Positions 1 to 12,192 of a stretch of 53,758 nucleotides of DNA are shown piece by piece (position 1 is the first letter of the stretch; every line of letters begins with the position of its first letter). This stretch comes from Antrodiella citrinella (Eukaryota; Basidiomycota; Agaricomycetes; Polyporales; Steccherinaceae): positions 1 through 53,758 of the forward strand of contig SGPM01000181.1 of the NCBI GenBank assembly GCA_004802725.1, given 5' to 3'. The position numbers and the translations under genes are program-made. The notes under the pieces are model-generated. The model did no database searches. It was not told the DNA's origin and worked only from the letters and a program-made list of their open reading frames with translations.

Positions 1-511
1 CGGACATTCTCGGACCTATTTCGGGCCTCTCCCTTACACTCCTTTCTACGTTCGAGTACCTCGGCCTACCTCTACGACTCCTCCCCAAACACCCTTACGT
101 GGTACCCCTCTGCCAGGAGTTCTCCCATTGTTGGGTGTGTTCTCCCGCGCTTAGGAGCCCATCCGGTGCATCATCGCTGCCTCCACACCAGGATTGTGGC
201 AGTTGCTAGAAGACCTAATGTCTGCTACTCGTCGTCGGAGCCCTCGCCGTGGCAAGATTGCAGTCACACCAAGTGTCTATCTTATACCAGACCAGCTCCC
301 CGACAACGAAGAGGATCTATGGAGGGAAGTGGATGGACCTGTGCCTAAAACAGCAGAGGCTGCTCGTATACGTGCCGCGAAGAATGCCAAACGGCGTGGT
401 CTTATGCCGAATACTCGCTCTCCTTCCGCGCGAATCTTGTCCAGTGTTGGTATTTGTGTATCGTTCGATGAGGTCATAGTACGTTCCGTGGATCCGATTG
501 ATAGAAACTGA
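1..511 (+). CDS. 3' end of an unrecognised protein-coding gene (partial)
   Basis: An open frame up to position 98 can be joined by an intron (99-154, ending ..CTTAG) to an exon 155-511 that ends in TGA. The join keeps phase and bypasses the TAG at 152. The last exon encodes about 118 residues, basic in its middle part, with no domain I recognise. Only the 3' end lies in the window, so neither start nor function can be given. The donor (GTGGTA) is weak, so the exon join is tentative, while the open frame 155-511 itself looks coding. The next gene starts 585 nt downstream on the same strand. Confidence 0.4.
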
Positions 512-1095
512 TAGATGGATGCGGTGAGGAGGGATCAGATTTGTCGTGTACGCAGGAAGAGTCGTGTCCATCTGTTGTCTGAAAACAGGGGGTATGTCGA
601 CCCGAAACGGACGTATGTCATTAAAATATTGTTTCAGCGTTTATAATTTCCGCTTGCACCTCATACATTTGAGAGTCCGAGAGATCCAAAATGCGACCCT
701 GACTTTGTTTGTAAATGTTTTGTGCCAGTCGCTGCAGGGAGGTAGTTGGGGAGAGTTGGGAAGGGGGGATCATGTGCGCGAAGCTTAGGTAATTCGCATA
801 GATGAAACGGATTAGATCAGATTGAATATAATCTACATAATCCGCATGTCCTCTCCCCCTTCTACCTCCCGCAGCGATGGGTAGGAGTCTGCGCTACCGT
901 ACGCTGGCGCGAAGACGATAATCTGTCACTCTGCTCGTGCCTCGCTTACGTAACAGATAGATAAGTGTGCGAGAAGTATTGTAGCGCCCAAACATGTTTA
1001 GGCGCTTCCTTGGGTCTTGGTGGTTACTGTTTAACTGTCACAGTCGTGGAGGCCGACCTTTTCTGTCAATGAGCTCCTTTTTTCAATGATTCTTC
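512..1095. other. intergenic region
   Basis: No convincing exon was found. An 80-codon open frame (546-788) has no domain and no fungal coding character. The stretch probably holds the 3' UTR of the upstream gene and the promoter of the CCCH/AAA+ gene. A pyrimidine-rich stretch precedes the start codon at 1096. Confidence 0.5.
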
Positions 1096-4000
1096 ATGTC
1101 GATTCCGGATCCCCCATGGAAGCTCAGGAGTATGTATTCTTTGTTCAGAAAACATACAAAGGCTCGCTCTCACACCAGTCGTCACAGCGCGACCATGTCC
1201 CTTCTACTCGCAAGGGCGCTGCCTCTTCTCGGACTCGTGCAACTTCCTTCACGATGCTAAAATCAAAGTCAAGGGACCAATCTACGATGTATCCTCGATG
1301 TATGATCCCGTAGAACGCGTCGCTAGTCCACCTAGTATCCAGGTCAGCGGTGTTGCTACGCCCCCTCCGCGTACGTCTTTGGACGACATGGTACAGTCAT
1401 TTCGGTCTCCACCTCGGTCACCCAGGATGTCCAGTTTGCTCTTAGCGTTGGGAGATGCTATAGAAGTTGAGGAGGAGCCCAGTTGGTCGAATGCTCCTAC
1501 GGTGTTGGATGAGTTGGTGAACATGGTTGATGGGAAGGATGTCGAGGATGAGAGGCTAGTGGTTGAACGCGAGTTCATGCAAAGTCCACTCGTGGCAGAC
1601 TCAGAGAGCAAACGACCAGAGTTTATTCTTGTCAAGAATACAGAAGCACCACTGGTCCCGGTGCCCATTCGCGAACTCGAGGTCAAAGGCGACTCACAGA
1701 TGCTACCAGAAGAGACCGCAGAGCTCCCACGGAGAGAGTTCCCCCTCTTAGAGAATTCAGAAGATGGTTCTCCGGCTCTTGAGCTGATAGCAGAACCGAA
1801 CGTCTTGGGACAAGATGAGACCAAGACCTCGGTGACCGCACGGCCGACGACACCTTCTGTTGAAGTGAACACAGCCATACTGAGAGGTGAAGGTAGTCTT
1901 CTATCACCCATCGAGATTAGGTTGGCTGCTCCTCGTGCTGTACCTCTCGAGTCATTAGAGTCTATGTCTTCCACAAGAGAGGACTCTATCGACTCCGGGT
2001 ACGCTGACAACTGGACTGGGCCCACTCCACTCGCTATATCACCTCCTCACAGCGAGAGGCGATTTTCTACGCTGAGCATCCTCTCTTCTCCATTCGGCAC
2101 ACCGTCTTCACGTGTCATCTCCCCCACATTTGGCCCAGCGACTTCCTCAGGGTGGCCGGCAACGACACTGTTTTCTAGCGGTCCTAATGGTTTCGAGGAC
2201 GAACGCACGGATGTTGCAGAACATAACTCGGAAGCAGCAGCCGCGTTCATCAACGATTTGGATAGCCCCTCGGATTATCAACGTCGTCAGAGCACATCTT
2301 CCCTTGGCAGCTCGAAATCCGTTGTGATAGATGTAGAGGACACTGTGCGACCTCCGCTTACCTCTTCACTTCATGACGAAGGATTTGACGAGTCTTTGCC
2401 ATTCGACGAGAACGCCGCAGAATTAGCGTATGTGTTAGATTCAGACGACACCCGGCATCCCCACCAGGCCTTCACGGATGCCCATGTCGTCACTTCACCT
2501 ATGACGAGCGTCGACCTTCTACACCAGAGTTTCCCGGATGATCTCGGGCTCGCCTCTGGTCAGGAGAATATCCTATATACGTCTGCTACCTACCATTTTC
2601 CTTCCGCAGAGATAGTTGCACCACTCCTTGCAGAATCCACGTACCACTCGCATCAAGCCTTCACGAAGACCACAGATACTATCGTTACCTCTCCCTTGGA
2701 TACAAAGCAAGTTGAAGCTGACCTGACACCCCGATATGTAGTCGACGATGACCAACCAGTCCACATGACCCCGCCCAGTGCTGTGGTGCAGCCGAGCAAC
2801 CTTCTAGGCGTAGACCGAACGCTGGAGGCACACGATAGCACCGAGACGCCTTCTAGCGAGCCGTTTGCACTTGTCGACAATCACGTTGTACAAGCTCACA
2901 GCCCTTTGGATGATCCTTCGGTATTCTCCCAACCTATCAGCGACGTTGAAAATACGTCTCCAGGAGAAGAGTCCTACAGAGCGTCCTACATAGTCGGTTC
3001 TTCGCCGGATGATGATCCAGACACCAGCGGAGAACTTGTATCGTCGAACGCACCATCTCCGTTCACTAACGTCATCGAAGAGGACGATACGGATGGACCT
3101 GATGAGCCTGTCTCTCTTGCGTACTCTGATCCTGATGAGAGTGCGCCAAACATTTACGACGAATACTACTCTTCTATTCCTATTTCCCCTGCTGGATCGT
3201 ATGCTTCCTTCGCTCACGCCTTTCATGACGAGTACCCTCTCACCACTTCCACCCCTGTCAGTCGAGCACCCACTCCTTCGTCGTCTCGTACTCCGGTCTT
3301 TTCTCCTCCCGGCCAACCTAGTCCGTATTCATCCTCTGTCCGAAATTTCTCTGCACCATTCAAACTAGACTCTTCGCCTTCTCCTCATTTATCGCCTGGC
3401 TCAGCGTCTGCCATTTCTCGTCCACCTTCGCAGCTTGGTTCTGCGAAGTCGCATATGAAACCCCTCATGTCTTCTTCTCCTGTTGCTTCACAATCTCCCA
3501 TTGAAACCCCTTCATCTGCTACTTCGACCAAGGTGCCCTTCGGATTTAGGCATTCTATGCGGGCACGCTCGCGGGAATCTTCAATCAGCTCCCTCCGAAC
3601 TTTTGGTACTACTTCAGATGGCGCGCGCCGTCGCCCCTCCCGCATTGACTGGTCTTTCGCACCCGAGCATCAGCAACTCGGCTGGATCTTCACACACCAG
3701 AGAATCTGCTTTACTTTCACCTGCTCTCGTTCGCTCTGCAAGTCCTAGAAGGCTCAAGCCCCTTCGTTTGGTATGTATCTTTCTTTGCGCAAGATGATTA
3801 CTCAGACTGACAACTCTACAGTCGTTGATACTCAATTCGTCGTCGGCAACTCTTCCCTCTTCGTCGTCTGCTTTCCCGCCATCTCTGACTACTGCTAACA
3901 CTGGTCAGTAAAATTGCATCTCCCTGAAGTTTTTTTTTACCTTGACCACCTGCTTCTTTCAGCATCAACTCGTACGCCATTATCTCCCGCTGTATCATCG

Positions 4001-5978
4001 GATTATTCTATCTCTAATAATATATTGGTGAGAATATGAACGCTATTCAAGTCCTGCGTTCACGCTGATCATTGTCCTTCAAGCTCATGTCGCCACGCTC
4101 AAGCTCGATACCCGACCTTGATACCGAACTCGCCGGTCAACCACGTTCTGCCCCTGCAATGGATCATTGCCCTTCCATACCCCCTACGGATGCTATTACC
4201 CGTCGCCAGTCTTGGCAACACAGAGTATCTCGGGATTTCGACTCTAAACAATCGTCCTCGCGGCGTTCGTCGCTTGCGAATATCCCACCTTATATCCGCC
4301 CCTCAAGCAGTCTCTCTGAGCAATTGGTATCTCTGAGCGAAGAGGAGGAAGTTGATTTCGCTCCGCAATACGACGACTATGTCGCTGCAGATGAGATGGA
4401 TGACACCATTCGCGGTGACGCTCTGTTAAGTTCCCGCCCGCCTTCCGTTATGCGATCACCCGTTCACGCCATTGCGACTCCTCGGCCCACGCTCTTGTTT
4501 GCTATTGCGAGCGACGACATCAGCGAAGTTCGCCGCGTCCTGGAAAGTGGCGAATCCGGACCCAACGACGACGTCGGCCCACAGTCCGCCCTGGCGTTCG
4601 CAGTAACTACCACCCAACTGAAACACAAACAAGATATTATCAAGCTCTTGCTTGCGCACGGCGCGAACCCGTCGGGCCTGCTGAATGCTCTTCGAAGTCG
4701 TGCTACCTCTCGGTCAGTCTCTCCGTCAGAGAGTCAACCTGGCGGGAAAACACCCGCGGAACCTGCTTTGTTGGAGAATTTGGATCCTGCGACAAGATAC
4801 TTCATTTCTCGAGCTGAGGCTCCGCAAACTCGACGCGCGTCAGCTTTGATCCATCGATCATTCTTCCGCCCGTTGACCAAGGTGAGGTACGACATGATTG
4901 GACAAGACCGAGCCCTCGAACAGTTGTTCCGTGTGTTGAGTATGCCGTCTGCTGCCCCGATCGTGGTTTTGCTATGTGGTGAGTGGTGGTATACACGCAC
5001 AGCTGTTTGCGAGTAATTTGTTAATTACCGAATGATAGGTCCAAGTGGGCATGGAAAGAGCTTGTTAGCGCGAAGATGTAAGCCCTCTTTTCATTTCCCA
5101 GGCGGTACTTCTGACTGATGAGGTGATGACGCAGTTGGTTCCCTCCTCGACGTGCCCACGCATACGGTCAATATGACGACGCTTAGCTCAACACATGATA
5201 TCTGGCGTAGCTACTCAATGAGTCCATTCGAGGTATGACCCCAACGCCCACGCCTCAATATTTATTGATCATATTGCTAAGGTTGCTTCTCAGGAGCCAT
5301 CCTCATCGACGTTGGGCGATTTCCTTACCGAACATCAGAGAAAGCGTTGCGTCGTTGTGCTTGATGTGAGTCAGTATCTGGTCTGGATTGATGGACGCTA
5401 AAGTATTGCTGTGACTCTAGGAAATCGAGAAGGTAGAGGACGAAAAGTATCTATCTTCCCTCTTAATGCCGTGGGAACTTGGTCGATGTTCCTTCGGTGC
5501 TGGACAACGACATGTCGACGTGTCGAAGGTGATATGGTTGGGTACTTCTAACATTGGACATGATCTCGTCTTTGAACATCAAGCTCAGCGGGTAGCTCCC
5601 GAGGCGCCAATGACCCGAGAGGAATACGTCGACCTCATGGGTATGCTACGGCCACAAGTCTCCGATCGCCTTGGAGTGAGTGTCTATCTGTCCTACTGAA
5701 AGGCAATGAATCACTGACGCCATGCTACTCTACCCCACTCGTAGCCATCCCTCCTCTCACGGGTCACGACTGTGCTTCCATTCGTTTCTTTCTCAGATGA
5801 GGAGAAGATGGCCATTGCTGCAGAAGCGCTGCATTCGTTGACTGGAGAAGGACCTGCCTTACCTGCCGCGACTGTAGAGAAACTTGTCAAGGATTCTTTG
5901 CAGGAATATGTGCCTGCTGAAGGCGCGAGGTCTTTATATCGTGCTGTGTCGAATTTGTTACTGGATACAATTCATTGA
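1096..5978 (+). CDS. CCCH zinc finger / disordered / ankyrin / ClpB-like AAA+ ATPase protein
   Basis: Ten exons: 1096-1129, 1179-3770, 3822-3903, 3963-4027, 4084-4978, 5039-5077, 5135-5232, 5294-5365, 5421-5675, 5745-5978 (about 1,454 aa). The short first exon is needed to reach a CCCH zinc finger, CPFYSQGRCLFSDSCNFLH (C-x7-C-x5-C-x3-H), near residue 16. About 850 Ser/Pro/Asp-rich, probably disordered residues follow. Exon 5 carries ankyrin-like helices (LLLAHGANPSG). The C-terminal AAA+ module has Walker A GPSGHGKS, Walker B CVVVLDEIEK, a sensor-like WLGTSN and a ClpB-type C-terminal small domain. Ankyrin plus a single AAA+ module resembles animal Skd3/CLPB; an N-terminal RNA- or DNA-binding finger would be unusual there. 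One extra base near 3634-3660 must be skipped to stay in frame, which may be a sequencing error. Substrate and location are unknown. Confidence 0.8.
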
Positions 5979-6532
5979 CATCTACAGTATCCCATCCGTC
6001 AAATTGACGAGTCGGTTGAGTGTGATTGGCATATTCCGTCATCGCCAAAACTACCCATGAGACTCAGCTTGGAACGAGGGTGCTGATTTCAGAAATTGTG
6101 GCGTGCACTGGCTCAATCTTTGCTGCCAGCACTGGCCGGAGTGACACTGCAACTTCATCGGAAATCCTGGGAATTGCGCGCAGGCGCGGTTTCCGGGGTC
6201 CGTTGCCGATCCTTTTTCAAGGCACCCGACCCTAATTAGGGAATTGCATTTCCATCTTCGGAAATCCGGTTGATGCTCATCAGTGTCTTGCTCTGGAGCG
6301 TGAAACATATCAGGCTGGCGACAAAGGCTGTTCGCTGTTGCTGATGCGATATATTGACGACCAGGAGCCTGCATCACAATAAGCGGACATATAACGATGG
6401 CGGAGGCCTCGTCGCCGATCCATCTTCTTTCTTCTTCCTTTCCTCTCTCTCCTTTGCGTTCGTTTCTGCTTCTTGGACGACGAAATCCTTTCCTTTCCTT
6501 CATATATCATATCCCCTTTATCTTTCTCAGTA
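5979..6532. other. intergenic region upstream of the first SH3 gene
   Basis: Open frames here (for example 6051-6503 on the minus strand) are low-complexity shadows without a domain. A pyrimidine-rich stretch of TTC and TTTC runs at 6424-6530, just before the start codon, is typical of fungal promoters and leaders. No other element was recognised. Confidence 0.5.
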
Positions 6533-7688
6533 ATGGTCATGTCTAACATTCATCGTCGTTCTGGTTCCTCCATGCGTCGGCAGGTTGTGCGCGATTTCTC
6601 GCCGCGAGTGGTTGATCCCTCTTCTACCACGTCTGCGACGGCTGGGTTGGTCGGTCGGGAAGACTCTTCAGATGTATCCAATCCTCTCCCGACTTCTGTG
6701 AAAGCTTTAGCGGCCGTAATGGTGATTTTTGGGTTGATCATTATCGGTGCGTTTCTTTTGTAGCAACTTTTTCTGGAAATTGCTCATTGAACCGTTGGCT
6801 TTCAGGTATTGCGGCGTGGAGGATTGGAAGGTGCAGACGTCAGAAGTTGCGGGCTCGTATGGCTGCATCTCAGCGTATGAGTCGGTACGTTGCCGAGAAA
6901 CCCGCAAACGCGATTCAAGTCAACTTTGACACGATGATTGGAGACGAAAAGAACTCGTATTTCCCTCTACCTGCCTTGCTTTCCCGACCTGAACCTGCCC
7001 ACGCTCCCAACAAGGCGATAAAGAAGGGTACAAACCGCTTCATCGGTAGTTTGAATATGGTTTCCAGCCAACTTGGCGGCAAGAACAGGTCTTCAAATCA
7101 CCTATCCTCCCCTCCTCCTCCGGTCCCTGCCAAGGAGGTTGTCCCCAGCATGCCCATTCCAGAGATCACCATATACCGCAAAACCTCCACCAGGTCGAAC
7201 AAGTCAGGCAGGGTAGACTTGCGCGTGGACGTAAATGCATCTGCGCTCACTGGACAAGCACTCGCTCTACAACTCCTTACTGCAAACACCGCCAACACTG
7301 CTACTCAGGTCCCCAGCCCGCGCTCGAGCTCCCAGCTTGACTCACCGCTCAAGAACATCCCCCTCACCGCTCGTCCGAAATCCGCCAAGACCCCCGGCGG
7401 AAAGAAACTGCCCCGTCTTATGCTCGTCACCGCCACCTTCATCCCGTCCTCCCCGACGAGCTGCTCATCAGGGTCGGAGAGACGCTGCGTATGATTGAGG
7501 AGTACGAGGATGAGTGGTGTTTGGCTCAGAGAGTTGGAAAATCAGATGCGGAGAAGGGAGTCATTCCCAGGTTCTGTCTTCAGGAGCGTGCGGAAATTCT
7601 CGGTCGCCCTTCCCACAAGAGGGGTAGATCCTCTGTGTCCTCTGCTTTCAACACTCCCTACACCCCTGCTACTGCCCTCCAGACGTAA
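6533..7688 (+). CDS. single-pass membrane protein with C-terminal SH3 domain (one apparent frame slip)
   Basis: Two exons, 6533-6746 and 6806-7688, with a GTGCGT..TTTCAG intron that splits the transmembrane helix (AVMVIFGLIIIGIAAW, residues about 58-73). No signal peptide is seen, so the short N-terminus is probably outside and the tail cytoplasmic. The tail is Ser/Pro-rich and ends in an SH3 domain (LPDELLIRVGETLRMIEEY, then EDEWCLAQRVG). The domain changes frame at 7448: the segment before it reads TATFIPS in one frame and the rest needs one more base in CCGTCCTCCCC. The neighbouring minus-strand SH3 protein reads TFIPTLPDELSI straight through, which supports a missing base. With the base restored the protein has about 365 aa; as written it truncates inside the SH3. 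The first ATG at 6533 was taken; 6539 is also possible. Probably a polarity or cell-wall scaffold (inference). Confidence 0.7.
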
Positions 7689-8568
7689 GACCAAGGGTCT
7701 CTTCTCGATCCCCACGGTTTCAAACCTCCACACCACCGGCATAAAGCGTATCGGGCGAACTTACGACTCACGACACCCTAGCACATGATCTCAAATTATG
7801 TGCTTTTGATATTTGGAACGAGCTTTCTGTTGCTCGCTTCCGTTTCGACTCGCAACGCACATCATTCATTTTGATGCAAACACCACCACCGATTGACCTA
7901 CCCTCTTTCTTCTATTCTTACAGATTATTTATTCTCTTCTTTGTACGTACGATCGCTTCATATCCTACATAAATACCTCACTGACTTTGAGAACTCTTAC
8001 ATGGCTCTTTCAGCTGAACATTTGTGAGACTTTTACCGTAATGGGCTATTTATCACTTCTTCCTTCTTCGCGCGGGGTAGCGTCTGGTCACGATTCCTTA
8101 TCCTCTTGCTGCCTCGCAGCACACCCAGTGCGGTGCAGGTGCACGCATTGGCAGGCATTTAATATATATGAGTACATAAACATAAATGCTATTCATGTCG
8201 AAAATCCTTCTTATACCCCCATTGACAGTGCTAGTCATCCATTATCGCCGCTGTTTCTTAGGTAGTTGGTGCATACGAGAAGTACTACTACTATCTCCCC
8301 ACAGACAGACGGTCGTTATGAACTTTCCTCATGTTTAATATCTGCCCCTTAAGGCTGTTGGATATGAAAGCTTTGGAACTGCATCGCACTGCCTGTATCA
8401 GTGTATGACCTCCAAGGTATCCAAATGAACGACCCTGTGCTCGTCGGCACCCTGTATAATCAACATATCCAAAACGCATCCCCTATGATCAACGTATGTA
8501 CTAGCCACTTACGCCACCCTGCGCGCGACAACATATGAAACACAGATAGATCATCGGTGTATCATTCA
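7689..8568. other. convergent intergenic region
   Basis: Lies between the ends of the plus-strand SH3 gene and the minus-strand P450 remnant. It is AT-richer, with short open frames lacking any domain; it probably holds both 3' UTRs. No RNA gene or repeat was recognised. Confidence 0.5.
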
Positions 8569-10830
8569 TTATTTCTGTCGTCTCGTAAACAAGGACGTCA
8601 CCTATAAATACAGCGAGAACATCAGCGATGCAATCCTGCACACCAATCACATCTTCGAGCTCACCAGTAAGTACCGTAATCTCCAACTTGGGATGCAATA
8701 CCCTCTTCTCCCATTCCTTCGCGCTTTCACCCTGCCTCAGTTTGATATCCACTTTCCAATCGCGCAACAACAACGTGAGCCAACACACCGCTTCTAGTAC
8801 CGAGGGCAAACTTCTTCCCAAGACAGGTGCGCGGTCCCGAGCTGAATGCAATAAAGGTGTCCATGGCAGGGGAAGGTGGGACGGAAAGGTCTTGAGATGC
8901 TGCCCACCGAGTCGGCATGAACGTGTTGGGGGATGGGAAATGGCGAGGGTGCGGCCCATAAAGTGTCAAATGTGATATTCAATATTCGACACTGCGGCAA
9001 CCTGTCATGAACTGAATAGAGAAGTACTCACAAGCTCCGATGGTGTCCATCACGACTATCGTCCCTTTGGGAACATGCAGGACATCGCTCGTCGGGGTAA
9101 GGCGTGGCGCACGCAGGACGCTATCCGTCTCTGTTTGCCGCATGGTGATCCATGCGGGAGCTGCAGAAGCACGGTCAATTTGGACTTACGAAAGTGGATT
9201 GTTAAGTACGGCGAGACTTACGATAGATCCTGATGACCTCATAGAAGCAATGAAGAACGGGGGTCAACACGCTGTAATCGTCGTAGGTCTTGTCAAAGAT
9301 CAGCAGATCGTCGAACATTGTTCGGAGTTGGACTCTTACAGGTTCGGAGTCCCCAATAACAGATCGGATGTGTTTCACGATGCGATCCTGTTCTTCCGGT
9401 AGCTCGCCAAGAAGGCCAGGGTCAACACCAGAGAATGTGCCGTTGTCTCATGCTGGCTCCCCAAACATCACGGTGATACATACAAAACGCGAAAACAATC
9501 TGAGAGACTTACACCAGCAAATAAAAATATGAACAAATGCCCCGTGATTTCTGAGATATCCAATCCCTACGTGCCTTCATCTTCACTCGCAGCCACGAAC
9601 CTCCCAAACACGTTATTGCTCGCCTTGCTCACCGCGCCGTCGATATCAGCGGAAAGCTCGACCTTCTTGGCAGTGATCTCATCGTACAGGAACTTCTCAA
9701 AAATCTCGTAAGCTGCGCCGACGGGTTTCAACCTGTATCTTAATCAGCCTACCGTGACCATGCATGATAGAATGTAAAAGGAACTTTACGCGGGTATGAG
9801 GCACAAGAGGAACTTGGGAACGAAAATGCGTTCATATAGGTGTGAGCTGACGATGGCGAGAGTCTCATCTATTAGGTTAGCGTTCCTCGTCGTGTCTTGT
9901 ACCCAGTCTAGCTACTAAATGTTGAAGCCACAAGCGGCGATCACCAACAGCGCGACCTGTCAAGAGGAGATGATTCAACTCTCAATCAGGAGAAGATGTC
10001 AGAGGTGGTATAGGCGAAGCGAACTCACTCGAGTAGTGACGTGATTGAAAGACGGGAAGTAGTTCTGTTCCGACTTCCAGTCTGCGCTGCCCATCATCTC
10101 TTGATAAGCTCTCGTAGCCACTTCCCATACATTGGCAAATCTAAAGAGGTCGGATCACCAACAGGAAGACAAGATAAGTCTACTATAGAAAGGCGACTCA
10201 CGTCTGGTTGTCGAACGCCGGCGCAGCGATCTTCCTGTGTCTTCTCCACCGTGACGACGGAGGGTTGGACGCTACGATGTTCTTCAAGTTGCCCATACAG
10301 CTAAATCCCGGACCACCCATCAGGACAATCTCCCAGAGTCTAGCTGGGAAACTCACTCGAGTGTGAGGATCCTCTGAGGATTCACCCACGCACTGAGGTC
10401 GTTCAACACATCCTTGAAGGCTTCTGGGTAGGATAGGAGCAATGCAGGGTCCCCGATGAAGATAAGCACAATCTGACTTGCGCGAGCCGTACACTATAAC
10501 TCAAGTCAGTCCTCGCGTTCGCTGTGTGATTCTGGTACGGAAACGTACGGATCTCGGTCGTGTTCCACGTGAGGTACGAGCCGGGGTTCCACCATCCTCT
10601 GGGTATGATGAGCCCTCCTAGCACCGAAAAAGGGTCGACGAGACAGTACAGCTTAGGTATTTGTCGGAACGACTGTAGCAGCAGGCCGCTATGCTTATCA
10701 GAACTTATCGACAAGTTATAAAATGAACAACATAACGCACCCGAAGAGATGTAACCAACTTATGAGCCCTCCACATGACGTACCCCGTGACGATGCCCCA
10801 GAGAGACACGATTGACCATAGTGACGGCAT
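8569..10830 (-). pseudogene. decayed cytochrome P450 monooxygenase
   Basis: The exon order of a fungal microsomal P450 can be followed from the start at 10830 (N-terminal anchor, VSLWGIVTGYVMW) to a stop at 8569. Landmarks are helix C (RWRRHRKIAAPAF), the I-helix (FLFAG in 9513-9527, then HETTAHS from 9452 after a 60-nt intron), the K-helix region (HCFYEVIRIY) and the haem loop FSSGPRTCLGKKFA with its cysteine. The frame is broken several times: two adjacent in-frame TAG codons at 9912-9917, TAG at 9567-9569, one base missing near 9398 (TACCGG) and one extra base near 8804 (GGG). The second-to-third exon join near 10493-10549 is also out of phase. The last exon, 8569-8601, is joined through an intron 8602-8674. 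Haem, membrane and reductase contacts would be those of class II P450s; the substrate cannot be told. With three stops plus frameshifts this is most likely a pseudogene. Confidence 0.8.
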
Positions 10831-12192
10831 GACACTTGCGAAAGGGCAAAAAACCAAGCATATCTGGTTCAAACCATGATCGCCGACGACTCAAGCAAGG
10901 AGCTGTTTATAACTAGCTCAACTGCAACTGCAAGTGTAAGTGGGCGGCGAGCGCCACGCTTTGGGTCAACGCCACCCGCTGGTGTGTATGGCGTTCTGGG
11001 GGATAGATAAAGCGCACTCAAAAGTACCTAGATAAAGTGGGAGTGTTCTTCAATCATTATGTGAAACGATCTGAGGTGTCGACACTTGGTCGTGGACGAA
11101 CTCACGACGACCGCCACGACTGAGGTGAAACCCTTGCCTTCAGAGCTGCATGAAAATCCAAATCAGGTTATGGTGAGTATGATAGAAGCATATCAAGACG
11201 TACCAGTACCAAGATATCGTCAAAGGTAGGTAGAACGAAATATGAAATCAGCGTACATACGCCGGCTTTCGCACATGAAGACAGGATCAGTCGGCGAACC
11301 GCAGGGCTACAAATCCACTGCGAGCCACTGCGTTCAAGTAGTATGCGGGAGTCTGTAGCTGCGTGTAGTATGAATTAGCGGGTATGTATGTATTGTGCAT
11401 GTGGTTTTGCTCTACCTAGGTAGTCTTTGTACTTAGCAAAACCAGGTTGAAGTTGAACAGCCCGCAGAGACGAGGGAACGCAAGAGTGCCTTGTACCCAT
11501 ACCCATCCTATCCTTTTCCGTCGCGAGTGGTGATATTTGCTGAGTAGACAGACCCCTCTGTGAAGCTCGGAGTCAGTATAGTCAACATATACTAGGTCGA
11601 CCTAGGAAGTGCTTGAACGCAGTGAGTACAGCAACCCAGCACACAGATAGCGTGACATGCATCCATTGCAAAGAACTTCAGCGATATCGACAGGTGGGTG
11701 TGAGGCGGGGAGGAGGGTACACAGGTTACTACAAACCTAGCATGAAGGAGGTGTAGCTTCACGCCAAGACATAAGTATATAATGGCAAAACCCAGAAGGA
11801 AAAGAGGACGAGGAAACCACAAACACAAACTGCAAAAACCAACAGCACTTGGCCCCCCCTTAAGAAAGTTTAAAAGGGAGGAGCAGCCATCTAAACAGCG
11901 ACAACAGCCACAGAGGACTGCGACAACAGGCGTAAAAGGGGAACTATGTATCAAGAGCAAGGGTATCAAACAAAGGCGTAGTATGTGCAAGGGAAGCGCG
12001 CGGAGTAAATATTGTGGGTAGATACGCTGTGATAAAGATAGTAGCCAGACACATGAGAAGAGGGGAGGAAAGCCGGGCCCTCTAGCGATTGGTTTCGCGA
12101 TGAACAGGAAGGACGCGAACAAACAATACTAAGTACAACGTCTGAGCTCATTTGTGTGTTGCACAGACAACAGACATACGCACTTGACTTAT
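10831..12192. other. intergenic region (P450 upstream side, SH3 gene 3' side)
   Basis: No exon with a recognisable domain was found. A 176-codon hydrophobic open frame (11592-12122, minus strand) lies directly downstream of the minus-strand SH3 gene and most likely is its 3' UTR or chance. Nothing else was identified. Confidence 0.45.

Noticed and set aside
1282..2025. 247-codon minus-strand open frame
   Set aside because: Antisense shadow of the Ser-rich exon of the CCCH/AAA+ gene; no domain and low complexity.
11592..12122. 176-codon hydrophobic minus-strand open frame
   Set aside because: It lies directly downstream of the SH3 gene on the same strand, has no domain, and looks like 3' UTR read by chance.
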